Positions 35,625 through 45,958 are shown, counted from the stretch's first letter. The stretch is 64,000 bases of DNA from Bryobacterales bacterium (GCA_003164035.1 PLRS01000074.1:106655-170654); one strand, 5' to 3'. Notes: generated by a model not told the origin, from the sequence alone. Program-made: numbers and translations.

Positions 35625-36218
35625 TCACCGAAGATTGATTTGCATGCCGCCGAAGCTGGGCGGCGCGATTTCCTGAAAGGGAACGCCGAGGAAATTGGCA
35701 ACTTGAACCGCCATGGCGACTTCCGCGCCCTGGCCTCCCATCAGAACCACCGAGCCTACCGACATACTCGAAGAGGTCTTTTGGTGGTCCAGCGGCACTT
35801 CCCGCCCGTCTTTGAAGACAATCACCGACTGCGCTACCAGCAGCTGCTGCGGCGTCGAGACATCCGGCCGATTCCCGGCGTTCGCCGTGTTTTCCGTGCG
35901 CCATTGCTTGCGCGTCTCGATGCGAAGGATGTCGGCGGTTCGATACGTCCGGCTCCGGGCTCCGATCAACCGCTTCTTTTGATAGAAGAGTTGGCCACTC
36001 GCCCGGTTGGCATTCACCGAGATGGAAGAACTGAAAAGGATCAGGCCGACTCCGGCGGCGACCAGCGCCAAGGCAATCCAAACGCCCATCGGACCGGACG
36101 CATGGCGGTAATATCCGGCGAGCGCGCCGGCGACGATCAAACCGCCACCAATCGCCATACCCGAAGCGTTGCCCTCCTTGAGCACCAACTCGTCCGCCGA
36201 CTGGCTCATGATTTTCAT
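35625..36218 (-). CDS. membrane protein of unknown function
   Basis: A 197-residue protein with two adjacent hydrophobic helices near residues 20-65 (SGMAIGGGLIVAGALAGYY and MGVWIALALVAAGVGLILF). A soluble PH-like strand domain follows (FYQKKRLIGARSRTYRTADI, QSVIVFKDGREVPLDHQ). This arrangement is common among small uncharacterised inner-membrane proteins. I start at the ATG at 36218 (MKIMSQSADEL), which has AGGAT upstream; the frame opens at 36305 but that part is not domain-like. It stands alone, divergent from the beta-barrel gene. Confidence 0.65.
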   Translation of the reverse strand: MKIMSQSADELVLKEGNASGMAIGGGLIVAGALAGYYRHASGPMGVWIALALVAAGVGLILFSSSISVNANRASGQLFYQKKRLIGARSRTYRTADILRIETRKQWRTENTANAGNRPDVSTPQQLLVAQSVIVFKDGREVPLDHQKTSSSMSVGSVVLMGGQGAEVAMAVQVANFLGVPFQEIAPPSFGGMQINLR

Positions 36219-36371
36219 TATTGACGATCCTGTTGCGGTATTCTCCGCTAGTTCGCGGCGATAATCAAGACAAAAAGCAACCGGGGAGTACGGTGTCGGC
36301 GGCAAGAAAAGAGCGGCGGCTGTAGTGGAAAACGGTTGCCGCGGGTCTTAGAGCATGGAGGTCTTCGATTC

Positions 36372-37013
36372 GTGCGTTTCAGCTATTGGGTGGCAACCGG
36401 TATCTTAAGCGGCTGTGTTTGCCTTGGACAGCCGCTCTCCATCGGCGTCGCTGGCGGGGGGCGCCCCACCGACGACGTGATCGGCGCTACGCCTGAGTCG
36501 AGACGCTACATCGTCGGGCCTATGGCGGAGCTGGGCCTTCCCTGGAGTTTTGCCATCGAGGTGGACGCGCTCTACCATCGGAATGGCTACCTGATCGGAT
36601 ACGGCAATTTCGCGGGCTCCATCATCGAAAGCGAGCGCGCAAACTCCTGGGAGTTCCCGATGCTGTTCAAGTACAAGCTGGCGGTGCCCAAGGTCAAGCC
36701 TTTCGTCGAGGTGGGGTTGGCGCCGCGCACCATCTCCGGGACGATTTCGGAATCCGGCTTTGATGTCGACATCATGACCGACCAGCGGACGCCTTTCAGC
36801 GCGGTTGCAAAAACCAACTGGAACAGCAGCTTTGGAATCGTAACGGGCGGCGGCGTCCAGTTCGGAATGGGCCGTCTACGGCTGTCGCCCGAGGTTCGCT
36901 ACACGCACTGGACCAGCACGCCAATTAACGGGACCTTCGGCGACGGGCCGTCGTATCGCGGCACACAGGAACAGGTGGACGTGCTGATCGGAATTGGTTG
37001 GAGGGTTCGTTAG
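36372..37013 (+). CDS. outer-membrane beta-barrel protein
   Basis: A 213-residue protein with a signal peptide (VRFSYWVATGILSGCVCLG) and a chain of amphipathic strands typical of small eight-stranded barrels. Examples are YIVGPMAELGLPWSFAIEVD, LFKYKLAVPKVKPFVEVGLA, LRLSPEVRYTHWTS, and the ending DVLIGIGWRVR with a terminal aromatic pattern. I chose the GTG at 36372, which has GGAGG ten bases upstream; the open frame extends to a TTG at 36336. It overlaps the convergent HEAT gene by four bases. Function unknown; it may be a porin-like or structural protein. Confidence 0.75.
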   Translation: MRFSYWVATGILSGCVCLGQPLSIGVAGGGRPTDDVIGATPESRRYIVGPMAELGLPWSFAIEVDALYHRNGYLIGYGNFAGSIIESERANSWEFPMLFKYKLAVPKVKPFVEVGLAPRTISGTISESGFDVDIMTDQRTPFSAVAKTNWNSSFGIVTGGGVQFGMGRLRLSPEVRYTHWTSTPINGTFGDGPSYRGTQEQVDVLIGIGWRVR

Positions 37014-38020
37014 CCCCGCCCCGATTCGCGGGCGCGTGGGTCTCTGCCGGAATCGGTTTGGGAGGCGGCATTGATCCGCCGCAAGGAGCGGATGGCGTTG
37101 CGCCGCACCAGCGGATCCGGGTCGCTGACCATTTGGCGCAAGGCAACAGTATGGAGCTTATCGCCGGTTTGCCCCATCACCCACGCGGCGGCGGCGCGAT
37201 GGAGCGGATCCGTCCGGCGAGCCATTTCGCTCGCGTGCCGGACGACATCGGACGTTTCTCCCAGCCGGTGCAAACCGAGCAGCGCATTGCCGGCTACGCG
37301 GGGGGTCGGGTCCTCCAATGCCCGCCGGAACAGGGGGCGATAGTCGCTGGTGGTGCAGTTCCAAAGGCCCTCCACGAAATTGGCCCGGACCCGGGCGTCG
37401 CCGTCCGCCATCAGCCGGTCCATGATGCCCTGCGTGGGCATGATTTGTCCGAGCATCAGCGCCGCTTTGGACCGAATGCGGCTGTTGGGATGCCGCAGGA
37501 ACTGGATCAGCACCGGAACCAGGCGGTCACCGCCGCCGAGCTTCTCCAGAACCGCCAAGCCGCGCTGGCACTCTGGTTCGGTCATCTGATCGCCCTGGAG
37601 CAGGGTCCTGGCGAGACGCACATTGAAGCCGGACTCGTGCCGCGACAGCGTTTCGGCAACGCGGACCGAATCGTCCAGAGAAACGGCCGGGTCGCATAGC
37701 TTCGCGGCTGTCTCGTCGTGTCGGCGCAACAAGCCGGCCAGAAAACGAGTGGCCATGCCCCATCCTCCCGCCCCGTGCTGGCGCAGCACGGCCTCCACCA
37801 GCCGCTGTGGCGCCGCGGCAGCCAATTCGCGAATGTTTCGCGCCGCCACCGGCGGGTCGGCGCCGTAACGCGTCAGCCAATAAACGACGGCTTCGTGTAC
37901 ATCGCCAGGCACGGCGCCGTTCGCCGCCCTGGGCTCTGGCGGCAAGGTGCGTCCGGCTGAAAGCGCAGAACCTCCCACGCCAGGCTTAGATCCGCGGTTG
38001 CCGCCCAGTTTGATAAACAC
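37010..38020 (-). CDS. HEAT-repeat protein
   Basis: A 336-residue helical-repeat protein. Repeats include FLRHPNSRIRSKAALMLGQI, DGDARVRANFVEGLW, EDPTPRVAGNALLGLHRLGE and SDPDPLVRRNAIRSLRRINA. The first 40 residues are Gly/Pro/Arg-rich and the end is basic. No signal peptide or catalytic motif. It differs from the HEAT protein of the chemosensory operon and is not next to sensory genes. Its convergent overlap with the beta-barrel gene suggests no functional link. Probably a protein-binding scaffold. Confidence 0.75.
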   Translation of the reverse strand: MFIKLGGNRGSKPGVGGSALSAGRTLPPEPRAANGAVPGDVHEAVVYWLTRYGADPPVAARNIRELAAAAPQRLVEAVLRQHGAGGWGMATRFLAGLLRRHDETAAKLCDPAVSLDDSVRVAETLSRHESGFNVRLARTLLQGDQMTEPECQRGLAVLEKLGGGDRLVPVLIQFLRHPNSRIRSKAALMLGQIMPTQGIMDRLMADGDARVRANFVEGLWNCTTSDYRPLFRRALEDPTPRVAGNALLGLHRLGETSDVVRHASEMARRTDPLHRAAAAWVMGQTGDKLHTVALRQMVSDPDPLVRRNAIRSLRRINAASQTDSGRDPRARESGRG

Positions 38021-38194
38021 CTGTCTCGACCGTCCGATCCGCGTCAGGCGGCCGCGCCTCCGTCAGCGGATGGCGCCCGTACCTGTCTAACTTTCTTATC
38101 GGCTGCAGGCGGCCCGGAGTATAGCGCCTCGGCGCCGTTTAGGAAAATAATCGGCTGCGGCCGGGGAGGCGGACAGCCGAAAGCGCCCCACGCC

Positions 38195-39205
38195 TCAACG
38201 CTTGGTGTAGGTCTTCTCGAACTTGTTGCGACTGTTGTAGACCGTGAAGGTGCCGTCCTTCTGGGCACTCACGCGGATCCATTTGCCTTCGCAACTGGCG
38301 TCCACGTTGGCGATGAAGGTGTCGGGCGAGTTGTGCTGCTTGTCGGTATCGATGGCGTAGTGCAGTTGCCAGAAATCGATGAGGCCGCGGGTATCGCGCA
38401 CGGTTTGCCAGACCTCGGGATTTCCGCCTTTGTGCGGCCCGTTGTTCATCAGCGCCACGCGGGGAGAAATAGAGTGCACGAAAGGCAGCGAGTTGGAGGG
38501 ATTGGTGCCGTGGTGGGAAACCAGGAACAAATCCACCGGGCCGATACGATTGTCGGGGCAGACCAGGTCGTATTCATGGTCTTTGGTGAGGTCGCCCATG
38601 TCGATCGCGCGGAAATCGCCGTAGGCGATGAGCATGCCGATCGAACGGCCGTTTTCGGTGGCGTCGGCGGCGGGGCGGGCGAAGCCCTGACACTCCGGCG
38701 TGGGTTGGCCGGCGCCGGCGACGGGCGAACCGATGACGTCGCCATTGGCCGACAGCACCTTTACATCGAGGCCCTTCACGGGGATGGTATCGCCCGGCTT
38801 GACGGTGATGCGCTCGCCTTTGCGGGCCGCGCTGAGATACTCCTGAAACAGGATTTCAGCATCTTTGCCCTTCTCCGACTGCGGACCGTGGTCGACGAAG
38901 TGAACGACGGGCAGGGCCTGGGAAAGCTGAAAGACGCCGCCCACGTGGTCGAGATGGTAGTGGGTGACGACCAGGTAGTCGATTCTCTTGACGCCGGCGG
39001 CCTTGGCGGCGGCCGCGATACGCTCCGAATCGCGGTGGTTATTGTCGGGAAACCCCGTGTCCACCAACATGGAATCGCCGTTCGGGGTCACGAATAAGGT
39101 TGCCTGCCCGCCCTCCACGTCGATCGAATAAATCTCCAGGTTCCTGGCCGCCGTTAGGGTTACGGCTGCGGCCAGCAAAAGCAATCCGATATGGACCGTT
39201 CTCAT
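38195..39205 (-). CDS. exported metallo-beta-lactamase-fold hydrolase
   Basis: A 336-residue exported protein. A signal peptide covers residues 1-20 ([20 protein letters not shown]). The metallo-beta-lactamase signature is [14 protein letters not shown], with strands [20 protein letters not shown] before it and [13 protein letters not shown] and [11 protein letters not shown] after it. The order of motifs resembles the ComEC/Rec2-type hydrolase domain, where a nucleic acid is a likely substrate, but here it stands alone and is exported. The C-terminal 60 residues form a strand domain ([18 protein letters not shown]). Substrate unknown. Confidence 0.85.
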   Translation of the reverse strand: MRTVHIGLLLLAAAVTLTAARNLEIYSIDVEGGQATLFVTPNGDSMLVDTGFPDNNHRDSERIAAAAKAAGVKRIDYLVVTHYHLDHVGGVFQLSQALPVVHFVDHGPQSEKGKDAEILFQEYLSAARKGERITVKPGDTIPVKGLDVKVLSANGDVIGSPVAGAGQPTPECQGFARPAADATENGRSIGMLIAYGDFRAIDMGDLTKDHEYDLVCPDNRIGPVDLFLVSHHGTNPSNSLPFVHSISPRVALMNNGPHKGGNPEVWQTVRDTRGLIDFWQLHYAIDTDKQHNSPDTFIANVDASCEGKWIRVSAQKDGTFTVYNSRNKFEKTYTKR

Positions 39206-39331
39206 CGACAGAATCGTAACACGCCCGGTGCCTGGCAGGGGGAGAGCGGCTGCGAAGGGGCGGGACGCAGGCGCGGGCGTTTTGCCTTACTATTGTTATT
39301 CCTCGCCGCCGCCGATAGAAGAGCCAGCGCC

Positions 39332-40678
39332 ATGCCAACGCCGCACAAACCGACACCGCGGAGGTTTTATCGCAGCCTTTATTTTCGTGTGATCGCCGGA
39401 ATTTTTCTGGGCGTCGTACTGGGCGTGGTGTCCCCCGCTACGGCCGGAAAGATGGAGCCGCTCGGCACCGGCTTTATCAAATTGATTCGCATGATGATCG
39501 GTCCGGTGATCTTTTTTACCGTGGTGGTGGGGATCGCCAGCATCGGCGATATGCGCAAACTGGGCCGAGTCGGGGTGAAGGCCCTGCTCTACTTTGAAGT
39601 GGTCACTTCGGTGGCGCTCGCGATCGGGCTGGCGGTGGTCAATGTGATCCAACCGGGCGCCGGGATGAAGGTGGACGCGAGCAAACTGGACGCCAGGGCA
39701 ATCCAGTCCTACGCCGCCCAGGGACAGCACCTGAGCTCGGTCGATTTCCTGATGAATATCATCCCCAAGACGTTTATCGGGGCTTTTGCGGACGGCGAAA
39801 TCCTGCAGGTATTGTTGCTCGCCATCCTGGTCGGGCTGGCGCTGGCCGCGCTCGGACAAGCGAAGACGCTGGTGGCGGGCTGCGAGCGGATTGCCCACCT
39901 GATGTTCGGCGTGATCGGACTGATTATGCAGGCCGCGCCCATCGGGGCGTTTGGAGCCATGGCGTTTACGGTGGGCCACTACGGCCTGAAGACACTGATT
40001 CCGCTCGCCAAGCTGATGGCTTGCGTGTATATCACCAGCGTCGCGTTCGTGTTTGTCGTGCTCGGAGCGATCGCCCGGATGCACGGCTTCAGCGTTTGGA
40101 AGTTCGTCAAGTATATCAAGGAGGAGCTTCTCATCGTGCTGGGCACCTCGTCCTCGGAATCGGTGCTGCCGCGGATCATGGTCAAGATGGAGGCGCTGGG
40201 CTGCTCGAAATCGGTGGTCGGCCTGGTGATCCCCTCCGGCTATTCCTTCAACCTGGACGGCACTTCGATTTACCTGACGATCGCGGCTATTTTTGTGGCG
40301 CAGGCCACCAACACGCACTTGACCGGCGCCGAGGAGGCTTTCCTGCTGCTGATCCTGATGCTCAGCTCCAAAGGGGCGGCGGCGGTGACCGGTGGAGGGT
40401 TCATCACCCTGGCGGCGACCTTGCAGGCGGTTGGAACCGTTCCCATGGCCGGGCTTACCTTGCTGCTGGGGGTGGACCGGTTCATGTCGGAAATGCGCGC
40501 GCTGACCAACCTGGTGGGCAACGGCGTGGCGACGATCGTGGTCGCCCGGTGGGAGCGGGAACTCGACGCGGACCGCATGAAGCGGGTATTGGATGGCCAA
40601 GGGGAAATCGACGACAACACCCTGCCGGAGGCGGTGACGGCCATCGAGCCGGTTCCTTTCGTCGACCAGCCCGAGTAA
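39332..40678 (+). CDS. dicarboxylate/amino acid:cation symporter (DctA/GltP family)
   Basis: An inner-membrane carrier that imports C4-dicarboxylates or acidic amino acids with protons or sodium. The 448 residues contain the family's membrane helices. Signatures are [19 protein letters not shown], the serine-rich re-entrant loop [32 protein letters not shown] and [20 protein letters not shown]. The overall pattern is nearer DctA than GltP, but the substrate cannot be fixed by eye. The ATG at 39332 fits the usual start; the frame is open upstream to 39191 without family features. Confidence 0.92.
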   Translation: MPTPHKPTPRRFYRSLYFRVIAGIFLGVVLGVVSPATAGKMEPLGTGFIKLIRMMIGPVIFFTVVVGIASIGDMRKLGRVGVKALLYFEVVTSVALAIGLAVVNVIQPGAGMKVDASKLDARAIQSYAAQGQHLSSVDFLMNIIPKTFIGAFADGEILQVLLLAILVGLALAALGQAKTLVAGCERIAHLMFGVIGLIMQAAPIGAFGAMAFTVGHYGLKTLIPLAKLMACVYITSVAFVFVVLGAIARMHGFSVWKFVKYIKEELLIVLGTSSSESVLPRIMVKMEALGCSKSVVGLVIPSGYSFNLDGTSIYLTIAAIFVAQATNTHLTGAEEAFLLLILMLSSKGAAAVTGGGFITLAATLQAVGTVPMAGLTLLLGVDRFMSEMRALTNLVGNGVATIVVARWERELDADRMKRVLDGQGEIDDNTLPEAVTAIEPVPFVDQPE

Positions 40679-40731
40679 CACCGCGGGAGGCCGTTTCCAC
40701 CGGCTGACGGCGGTTGCCCAGGCGGCCCGCA

Positions 40732-43700
40732 TCAGTAAGTCAAACTGAAGGCTTTCAAGGCAATCTCGTCATTGCCCGGAACGCTGAAGCCAAACTTCCC
40801 GCGCACCGCTCCCTCGGGGAAATCCCACTTGTCGATCGCCACCCATTCGCGCCCGCGCAGCACGCTGTGTACGACGCCGGACGGGGTGATATCGATGTTG
40901 ATGCCGATGTCGCCTTTCCGGTCCAGGCCGTGCGGCTTCTTCACCTGGTCGCTGCGGGAGCCGCCAGCCACCATCGTGCGGATGAAATTCTTATTGTCCA
41001 GTTGGAACAGCCAGTAGTGGTTCGGGTCGCGGAAACCGAGCACCCATTCGGTGCGCTTTCCCTTCACCGACTGAATCGTGAAGCGGATGTGGGCCTGGGA
41101 AAACTCCACCGGAACGGGCACAATGTCTCCGCCCCGCCGCCGCAACACGCCCTGGTCCAGGGTCCAGCCGGCGGTCTTCTGCCAGTCGTCCAAAGTGAAC
41201 GCGCGCGGAGCCGGCGCGGAAACGTTGGCCACCGGTTTGAGCGCCAGAGTCGCGGTCACGGTACGATTAGCGGCTACCCTCACCGTGGCCGTGCCATCCT
41301 GGTAGCGCGGCGCCGACCCGGTCACCGTGTAGTTGCCTTCCGGCACACTCGCGCTGCCTCCGGCGACCTCGCGATCCTTGGCTTCTCCCTCGCGCCGGAT
41401 GCGCACGTGCGCGTCGGCGGGATTGACATCGATCCGCAGGGTACCTAGAAGGCTCTCGAGCGCGGCTTCGAGCGCCACCGTCTTTCCCGGAGCGAACGTC
41501 TGCTCGCTCTCGAGCGGCTTGAACTGCTCGTGCCGCACCTGCACCGAATGTTTGCCGGCTTCGAGACCGGTGGCCGAAAACTCGCCATCGGCGCCGGTGC
41601 TCCCGATGCGGTTCCCGTCCAGCAGCACTTCACTGCCCGGCGGGGCGTGCTGAACGACAAGAATCGCCTTCTGCGCCGCCAGCACGAACTCCGCCTTGAG
41701 TTCCTGAAACGCGTGCAACTCCACCGCCCGCTCGATGGGCGTGAAGCCGTCCTTCTGCACGCGAACGGTATACTTCCGCGGCGGCAGATAAACCAGCAGG
41801 TGCCCGTGTTCGGTGCCGCGCTGGTAGGCGCCATTGATGAAGACATCGGCATGGTCTTCGCTGGCGACGATGTTCAGCACGCCCATATTCGCGCCGCTCA
41901 GCAGCGACGCATAGACCGCGCCGGTGGGCTGGGACTCGAAAACCATTTTGTCGTGCTGTCCGGTCGGCCCATCCAGGATCAACTCGTGCGAGCCCGCGGC
42001 CAGGTCTTTGAACTCGAGGCTGCCGGCGCCGAGATTGCCGGCCGGCTTTCCATCCAGCTTGGCCTGAAACCCGGTCATGCTGCCGTACAAGTGCGCCTCG
42101 GACCCGGCGGCCGCCAGCACGAATGCGCGCAGGTTGGTGGCTTGAATCGGGCCGGCCAGGCTGGGCACCTGGCCGGCGGCGATCTGGAGCGTGAACGAGG
42201 CCGCCGAACTGCCGCCCTTCACCGCGATCTCGTGCGTGCCGGCAGTAAGGTCGGCGATCTCGACGGCGCCGCCCTGGATGGGATGCGCCGCCGCCCCATC
42301 CAACTGGATGGAGCCATCGGCAAGATCGGTGGAAATGGCCAGTCGCGGCATCAGCGGCTGCAGTGTCAAAACGATGGGCGAGGAGGACGACGACGGGCGC
42401 TGGTCCGTCCGCACGGTGAAGTTCGCGCTCGCCGGCCGATAGCCGTCCAGGCGGGCCTCGGCCAGGTAGCTGCCCGCGCCCAATTCCACTTCGCACGCCG
42501 ACGCGCCGCACGGCTTTCCGTTCACTTCGATCTCGGCCGCGGCGGGCGACGCCGTCACCCTGACCTTGAACTTGCCGCCGATCGGCGGGGCTTCCGGCTT
42601 GTGGCGGCGGGCAATGGCGACACCGGCAATCACCACCAACAGAACCCCCATGAACGCCACCGCGCCCTGCAAAAAGGTCTTTCGACGGGCCGGAGTCCAG
42701 GCGGCCGTCAAGGCTCTTCGCCATTCCGGGGCGGGCCCTTGGGGAGAAGGCGGTGGCCCTGCCAGCGGCGGCGCCGGTGGAGGCGGAAACGGAATCGTCT
42801 CCTCGCCCGCGGGCACCGGGAGGCTAAGCGGTGGTGCCACCGGCGGGCCGGGCTTCTCCTTGACAACCGGTGGAGGCTCCGGCGCCGCCAGCTCCGGCGG
42901 CGGCGTGGTCGGCGGCACGGGCGGCGGCGCCCCGGGCGAGGGGGCTTTTTCCGCCGCGTCCTGCTTCAACAGTTGGGTAGCCTCCAGCGGGTCGCGCGGA
43001 CGGGTGAGCTGTCGATCGGCTTCCACCTTGGCGCGCTGCAAGGTCGCCTGCAACTGCTGCAGCCGCGGCTCGTTGGGATAAGCGCCGAGCCCTTGCCCGG
43101 CCACAGCCAACGCGCCCTCGATGTCGCCATCGGTCTGCAGCCTGCGCGACTGGGACAGGCACCAGGCGATGAAGTCGTCCCGCTTCCGGTCGGCGATGCG
43201 GCTGGCCAGGCTTTGCGCCAGCGCGTGCTTCGGCTCCAGCTCCAGCACCTCCCGCACGGCCCCGTCGGCCGCCTCCCATTCGGTATCCACCAGACGCCGC
43301 GCCCTGTCCAGCAGAGAGTTCATCAGCACGGTTCGGATCACGACATTCCGGGGATCCAGTTGATACCCCTCGTGGAGCGCGTCCAGCGCCTGTTCCGGAG
43401 AACCCTTTTCGACTAGTTCGCGGGCGTGATCGAGGCACGCCAGGGCCTGAAACCCCCGTTCCCGATTCTTGCGTACCAGCTTTTGCAGCTCCAGCAGCTC
43501 CGCTTCGCCCGGAAATTCGGCCAGCGCGCTCTCCACCGTTTGCATGGCGCGCTCGTAGTCGCCGCCCTCCAGGTACTTGTCCGCCTGCTCCACCCAGCGC
43601 GCCTTCGTATTCTCGTGCGCCTGCTGGTCACGCCGCTTCATCAGGCGCTGAATCTCGAACACCAGGCCGGGCTGCTGGTCGTGGATCGATTTCAGGATCT

Positions 43701-45588
43701 GCCACTGGTCCAGGGCTTCGTTGAACTGCCCGCGATCCTCGAAAAAGCGCGCCTTGGCGACGATCGAATTCACCAGGTCCCGCTTGTCGCGCACCAGGCG
43801 CATGGCCCGCTCGAAGTGCGATTCGCCGGGATAGAGCTTCAGCGCCTCTTCGAGCATGGCCGCCCGTTTGTCCAAATCCGGCTCGGCTTCCACGCGCCGG
43901 TCGGTTTCCGCGATCACGCCCGACAGCTTTTGCCGCTGGCGCTCCTCGACGTCGAACTGCAGGGCCTGAAACAAAGCGTGGTTCGGATACTTGGCCAGGT
44001 ACTGGCGGCAGGTGGCGGAAGCCGCTTCGAAGTTATCCTTGGACAGGTTGCGGCGCGCTTCCTCGTAGGAATTCTTCAGCGCGTTGTGCTCGGAGTGTAC
44101 CTGGTTATAGAAATTCTGATATGTGCTGCTGCGGCCCGAATCGGATTCCGGCAGGTCCCGGTCCATGGCGATCAACACTTCCATCCGGCTGAAGGCGGCG
44201 GTGACTTCGCCCTTTTCCCAGGCGGTCATGGCGGCCTGGTACAGGCGCGATTTTTCCTCGCGCGTGCGCGACACTTCCTGCTCCCGGCGTCCCACTTCCG
44301 CCAGCAAGCCCAGCGCCTCGGTGTCGTTCGGCTTGAGGTTCACCACGTTTTCCAGGGCTTCGCGCGCCTGCCGGAACGCCTGGTTATCCAGGTGCTGCCG
44401 GCCCAGTGCGATCCACTCGGAAATCTTGCGCGCACGGCGCTCTTTCTCCACCTGTTCCTTCAGCGAAAGCGCGTCCAGGTCTTCGGCGTCCAGCTCCAGC
44501 GCCTCCTGGATCTTACGCAGCGCCAGCGGATATTCCGACGCTTCGAAAAAACGCCGCGCGCTGCCCAGAATTTGGCGGATGCGCGTCTGGCGGACGGCCT
44601 GGTCCACCTGCCGGCGCAGCATGGCGATCTCCTGGTCCAGGTGGCCCTCCGCCTCCAGCTCCGAAAGTACCTCGCTGGCGAAGCCGTAGTCGCCTTCTTC
44701 GAAACTGGTGGCGGCGCGCTGCAGGCGGGGCTTGATCTTCGAGCTGTCGAAGCACTCCAGGGGTTGGTTGCGCAACGCCTTTTCGAGCGAGTCGCCGAAC
44801 TCGCGCATATTGAAGAACCGGTGCCAGGGCTGTTTGGCCATGCCCTTGTGAATCACCTGGCTGATCAGGTAGGAAACTTCGTGGTTGATCTCGGAAACCG
44901 GCGGGGGACTGTAGTGCCGGATCGCCTCCACCACCTCGGCCTCGTTGGCGCCGGTGAATGGCCGCCGCCGCGTCAGCGCCTCGTAGGTCACCACGGCCAG
45001 GGCGAAAAGGTCGGAAAGCGGCGTGGGCGGCTGGAGCTGCACCTGCTCCGGCGCCAGGTAATAAAGCGTTCCCCTTACCGTGGTCTTGGCGTCTGCGGCC
45101 GCTTGCCGCGCAATTCCGAAATCGATGATCTTGACCGAGTTGTCGTCCATCACGAAGATGTTGCTCGGCTTCACGTCGCGGTGCACCAGCCCCAGCTCGT
45201 GGGCGGCGTGCAATCCGCGGCACGCCTGTCCGATAATCTCCAGCGTTCCCGGCACGCTGAGGCGCGGATTGCCCTCCTTGATCAACCGGTCCAGCGTCAC
45301 CCCCGGCAGCAGCGGCATCACGAAGAAAGGCTGCTTCACGCCACCCTGCTCGAATTCGCCAATATCGTAAATATTGACCACGTTGGGGTGGACCATGGTG
45401 GCCAGCAGGCTCCACTCCTTATAGAACAACTGCACGGTGGCCGGGTTATCGACGTCGAGAATGGTCTTCAACGCCACCTCACGCTTCATGAGCGTGTCGT
45501 AGGCCTTGTACACTACCCCCATGCCTCCACGGCCCAGGACGTCTTTGAGCTCGTAGCGCTCCTGCAGACTGGTTCGCTTTACCGCCAC
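40732..45588 (-). CDS. giant Ser/Thr kinase with PEGA repeats and C-terminal sandwich domain
   Basis: A 1618-residue membrane kinase, probably the PpkA-like regulator of the neighbouring T6SS. The kinase domain (residues about 12-280) is complete: GRGGMGVVYKAY, Lys41 in VALK, HRDVKPSN with Asp138, and DFG at Asp156. Residues about 290-860 are TPR-like helices (YEEARRNLSKDNFEAASATC). A Pro-rich stretch (870-960) precedes one membrane helix at about 975-993 (FMGVLLVVIAGVAIARR). Outside the membrane are several PEGA-type repeats (about 1005-1450, for example VEVELGAGSYLAEARLDGY-like units). The last domain, about 1460-1618, resembles a sugar-binding jelly roll (YWLFQLDNKNFIRTMV). It is divergent from the PAAR gene. 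The T6SS role is inferred from position. Confidence 0.9.
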   Translation of the reverse strand: MAVKRTSLQERYELKDVLGRGGMGVVYKAYDTLMKREVALKTILDVDNPATVQLFYKEWSLLATMVHPNVVNIYDIGEFEQGGVKQPFFVMPLLPGVTLDRLIKEGNPRLSVPGTLEIIGQACRGLHAAHELGLVHRDVKPSNIFVMDDNSVKIIDFGIARQAAADAKTTVRGTLYYLAPEQVQLQPPTPLSDLFALAVVTYEALTRRRPFTGANEAEVVEAIRHYSPPPVSEINHEVSYLISQVIHKGMAKQPWHRFFNMREFGDSLEKALRNQPLECFDSSKIKPRLQRAATSFEEGDYGFASEVLSELEAEGHLDQEIAMLRRQVDQAVRQTRIRQILGSARRFFEASEYPLALRKIQEALELDAEDLDALSLKEQVEKERRARKISEWIALGRQHLDNQAFRQAREALENVVNLKPNDTEALGLLAEVGRREQEVSRTREEKSRLYQAAMTAWEKGEVTAAFSRMEVLIAMDRDLPESDSGRSSTYQNFYNQVHSEHNALKNSYEEARRNLSKDNFEAASATCRQYLAKYPNHALFQALQFDVEERQRQKLSGVIAETDRRVEAEPDLDKRAAMLEEALKLYPGESHFERAMRLVRDKRDLVNSIVAKARFFEDRGQFNEALDQWQILKSIHDQQPGLVFEIQRLMKRRDQQAHENTKARWVEQADKYLEGGDYERAMQTVESALAEFPGEAELLELQKLVRKNRERGFQALACLDHARELVEKGSPEQALDALHEGYQLDPRNVVIRTVLMNSLLDRARRLVDTEWEAADGAVREVLELEPKHALAQSLASRIADRKRDDFIAWCLSQSRRLQTDGDIEGALAVAGQGLGAYPNEPRLQQLQATLQRAKVEADRQLTRPRDPLEATQLLKQDAAEKAPSPGAPPPVPPTTPPPELAAPEPPPVVKEKPGPPVAPPLSLPVPAGEETIPFPPPPAPPLAGPPPSPQGPAPEWRRALTAAWTPARRKTFLQGAVAFMGVLLVVIAGVAIARRHKPEAPPIGGKFKVRVTASPAAAEIEVNGKPCGASACEVELGAGSYLAEARLDGYRPASANFTVRTDQRPSSSSSPIVLTLQPLMPRLAISTDLADGSIQLDGAAAHPIQGGAVEIADLTAGTHEIAVKGGSSAASFTLQIAAGQVPSLAGPIQATNLRAFVLAAAGSEAHLYGSMTGFQAKLDGKPAGNLGAGSLEFKDLAAGSHELILDGPTGQHDKMVFESQPTGAVYASLLSGANMGVLNIVASEDHADVFINGAYQRGTEHGHLLVYLPPRKYTVRVQKDGFTPIERAVELHAFQELKAEFVLAAQKAILVVQHAPPGSEVLLDGNRIGSTGADGEFSATGLEAGKHSVQVRHEQFKPLESEQTFAPGKTVALEAALESLLGTLRIDVNPADAHVRIRREGEAKDREVAGGSASVPEGNYTVTGSAPRYQDGTATVRVAANRTVTATLALKPVANVSAPAPRAFTLDDWQKTAGWTLDQGVLRRRGGDIVPVPVEFSQAHIRFTIQSVKGKRTEWVLGFRDPNHYWLFQLDNKNFIRTMVAGGSRSDQVKKPHGLDRKGDIGINIDITPSGVVHSVLRGREWVAIDKWDFPEGAVRGKFGFSVPGNDEIALKAFSLTY

Positions 45589-45632
45589 GGTTCATGCCCC
45601 CGGTAACAATGTGATATATTACTGACCAAACG
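45589..45632. promoter_or_regulatory. divergent promoter region, kinase / PAAR
   Basis: Only 44 bases separate the start codons of the minus-strand kinase and the plus-strand PAAR gene. The stretch contains the AT-rich word TGATATATTACTGA, the only AT-rich spot nearby, which offers -10-like hexamers on both strands. Promoters for one gene would have to reach into the other. Confidence 0.3.
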
Positions 45633-45953
45633 ATGGCAAAACAGTCCCGTCTCGGCGACCGCTCCCAGGTGCCTAAGGACTCCCACGGCAGGCCGTGCTG
45701 CAGCCACAACGCGATCGGACCGGCGGAAACCGGCTCTCCGAACGTGGAAGTGAACGGCCGGCCGGCGTTGCGCGTCAGCGATACCGGCGTTCACTCCCGG
45801 TGCTGCGGACCAAATACCTGGATCGCCACCGAGGGAAGCGCGACGGTCTTCATCAACAACCTGGAAGCGCACCGGTTGGGCGACCGGGACCAGCACTGTG
45901 GCGGCCCTGGACAGATGGTCGAAGGCAGCGACGACGTTTTGGTCGGCGGGTAG
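45633..45953 (+). CDS. PAAR-domain T6SS tip protein
   Basis: A 106-residue protein that should cap the VgrG spike as a sharp cone. The PAAR-type pattern is seen in SPNVEVNGRPALRVSDTGVH, ATEGSATVFINNLEAHRLGD and GSDDVLVGG. The His and Cys residues (HSRCC, QHCGG) may hold the zinc ion found in such tips. It has no C-terminal toxin extension, so it would act as a pure tip or bind effectors noncovalently. It lies five bases from the convergent end of the vgrG gene and is divergent from the kinase gene. Confidence 0.88.
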   Translation: MAKQSRLGDRSQVPKDSHGRPCCSHNAIGPAETGSPNVEVNGRPALRVSDTGVHSRCCGPNTWIATEGSATVFINNLEAHRLGDRDQHCGGPGQMVEGSDDVLVGG

Positions 45954-45958
45954 CACCA

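Noticed and set aside
41530-43416. Plus-strand frame of 628 residues
   Set aside because: Antisense to the PEGA and helical part of the kinase; composition is Arg/Gly/His-rich and there is no domain.
43426-45606. Long plus-strand frame of 726 residues
   Set aside because: It lies wholly opposite the giant kinase gene, which has clear domains. Its translation is Arg/Leu/His/Val-rich with no motif, typical of antisense shadows in GC-rich DNA.
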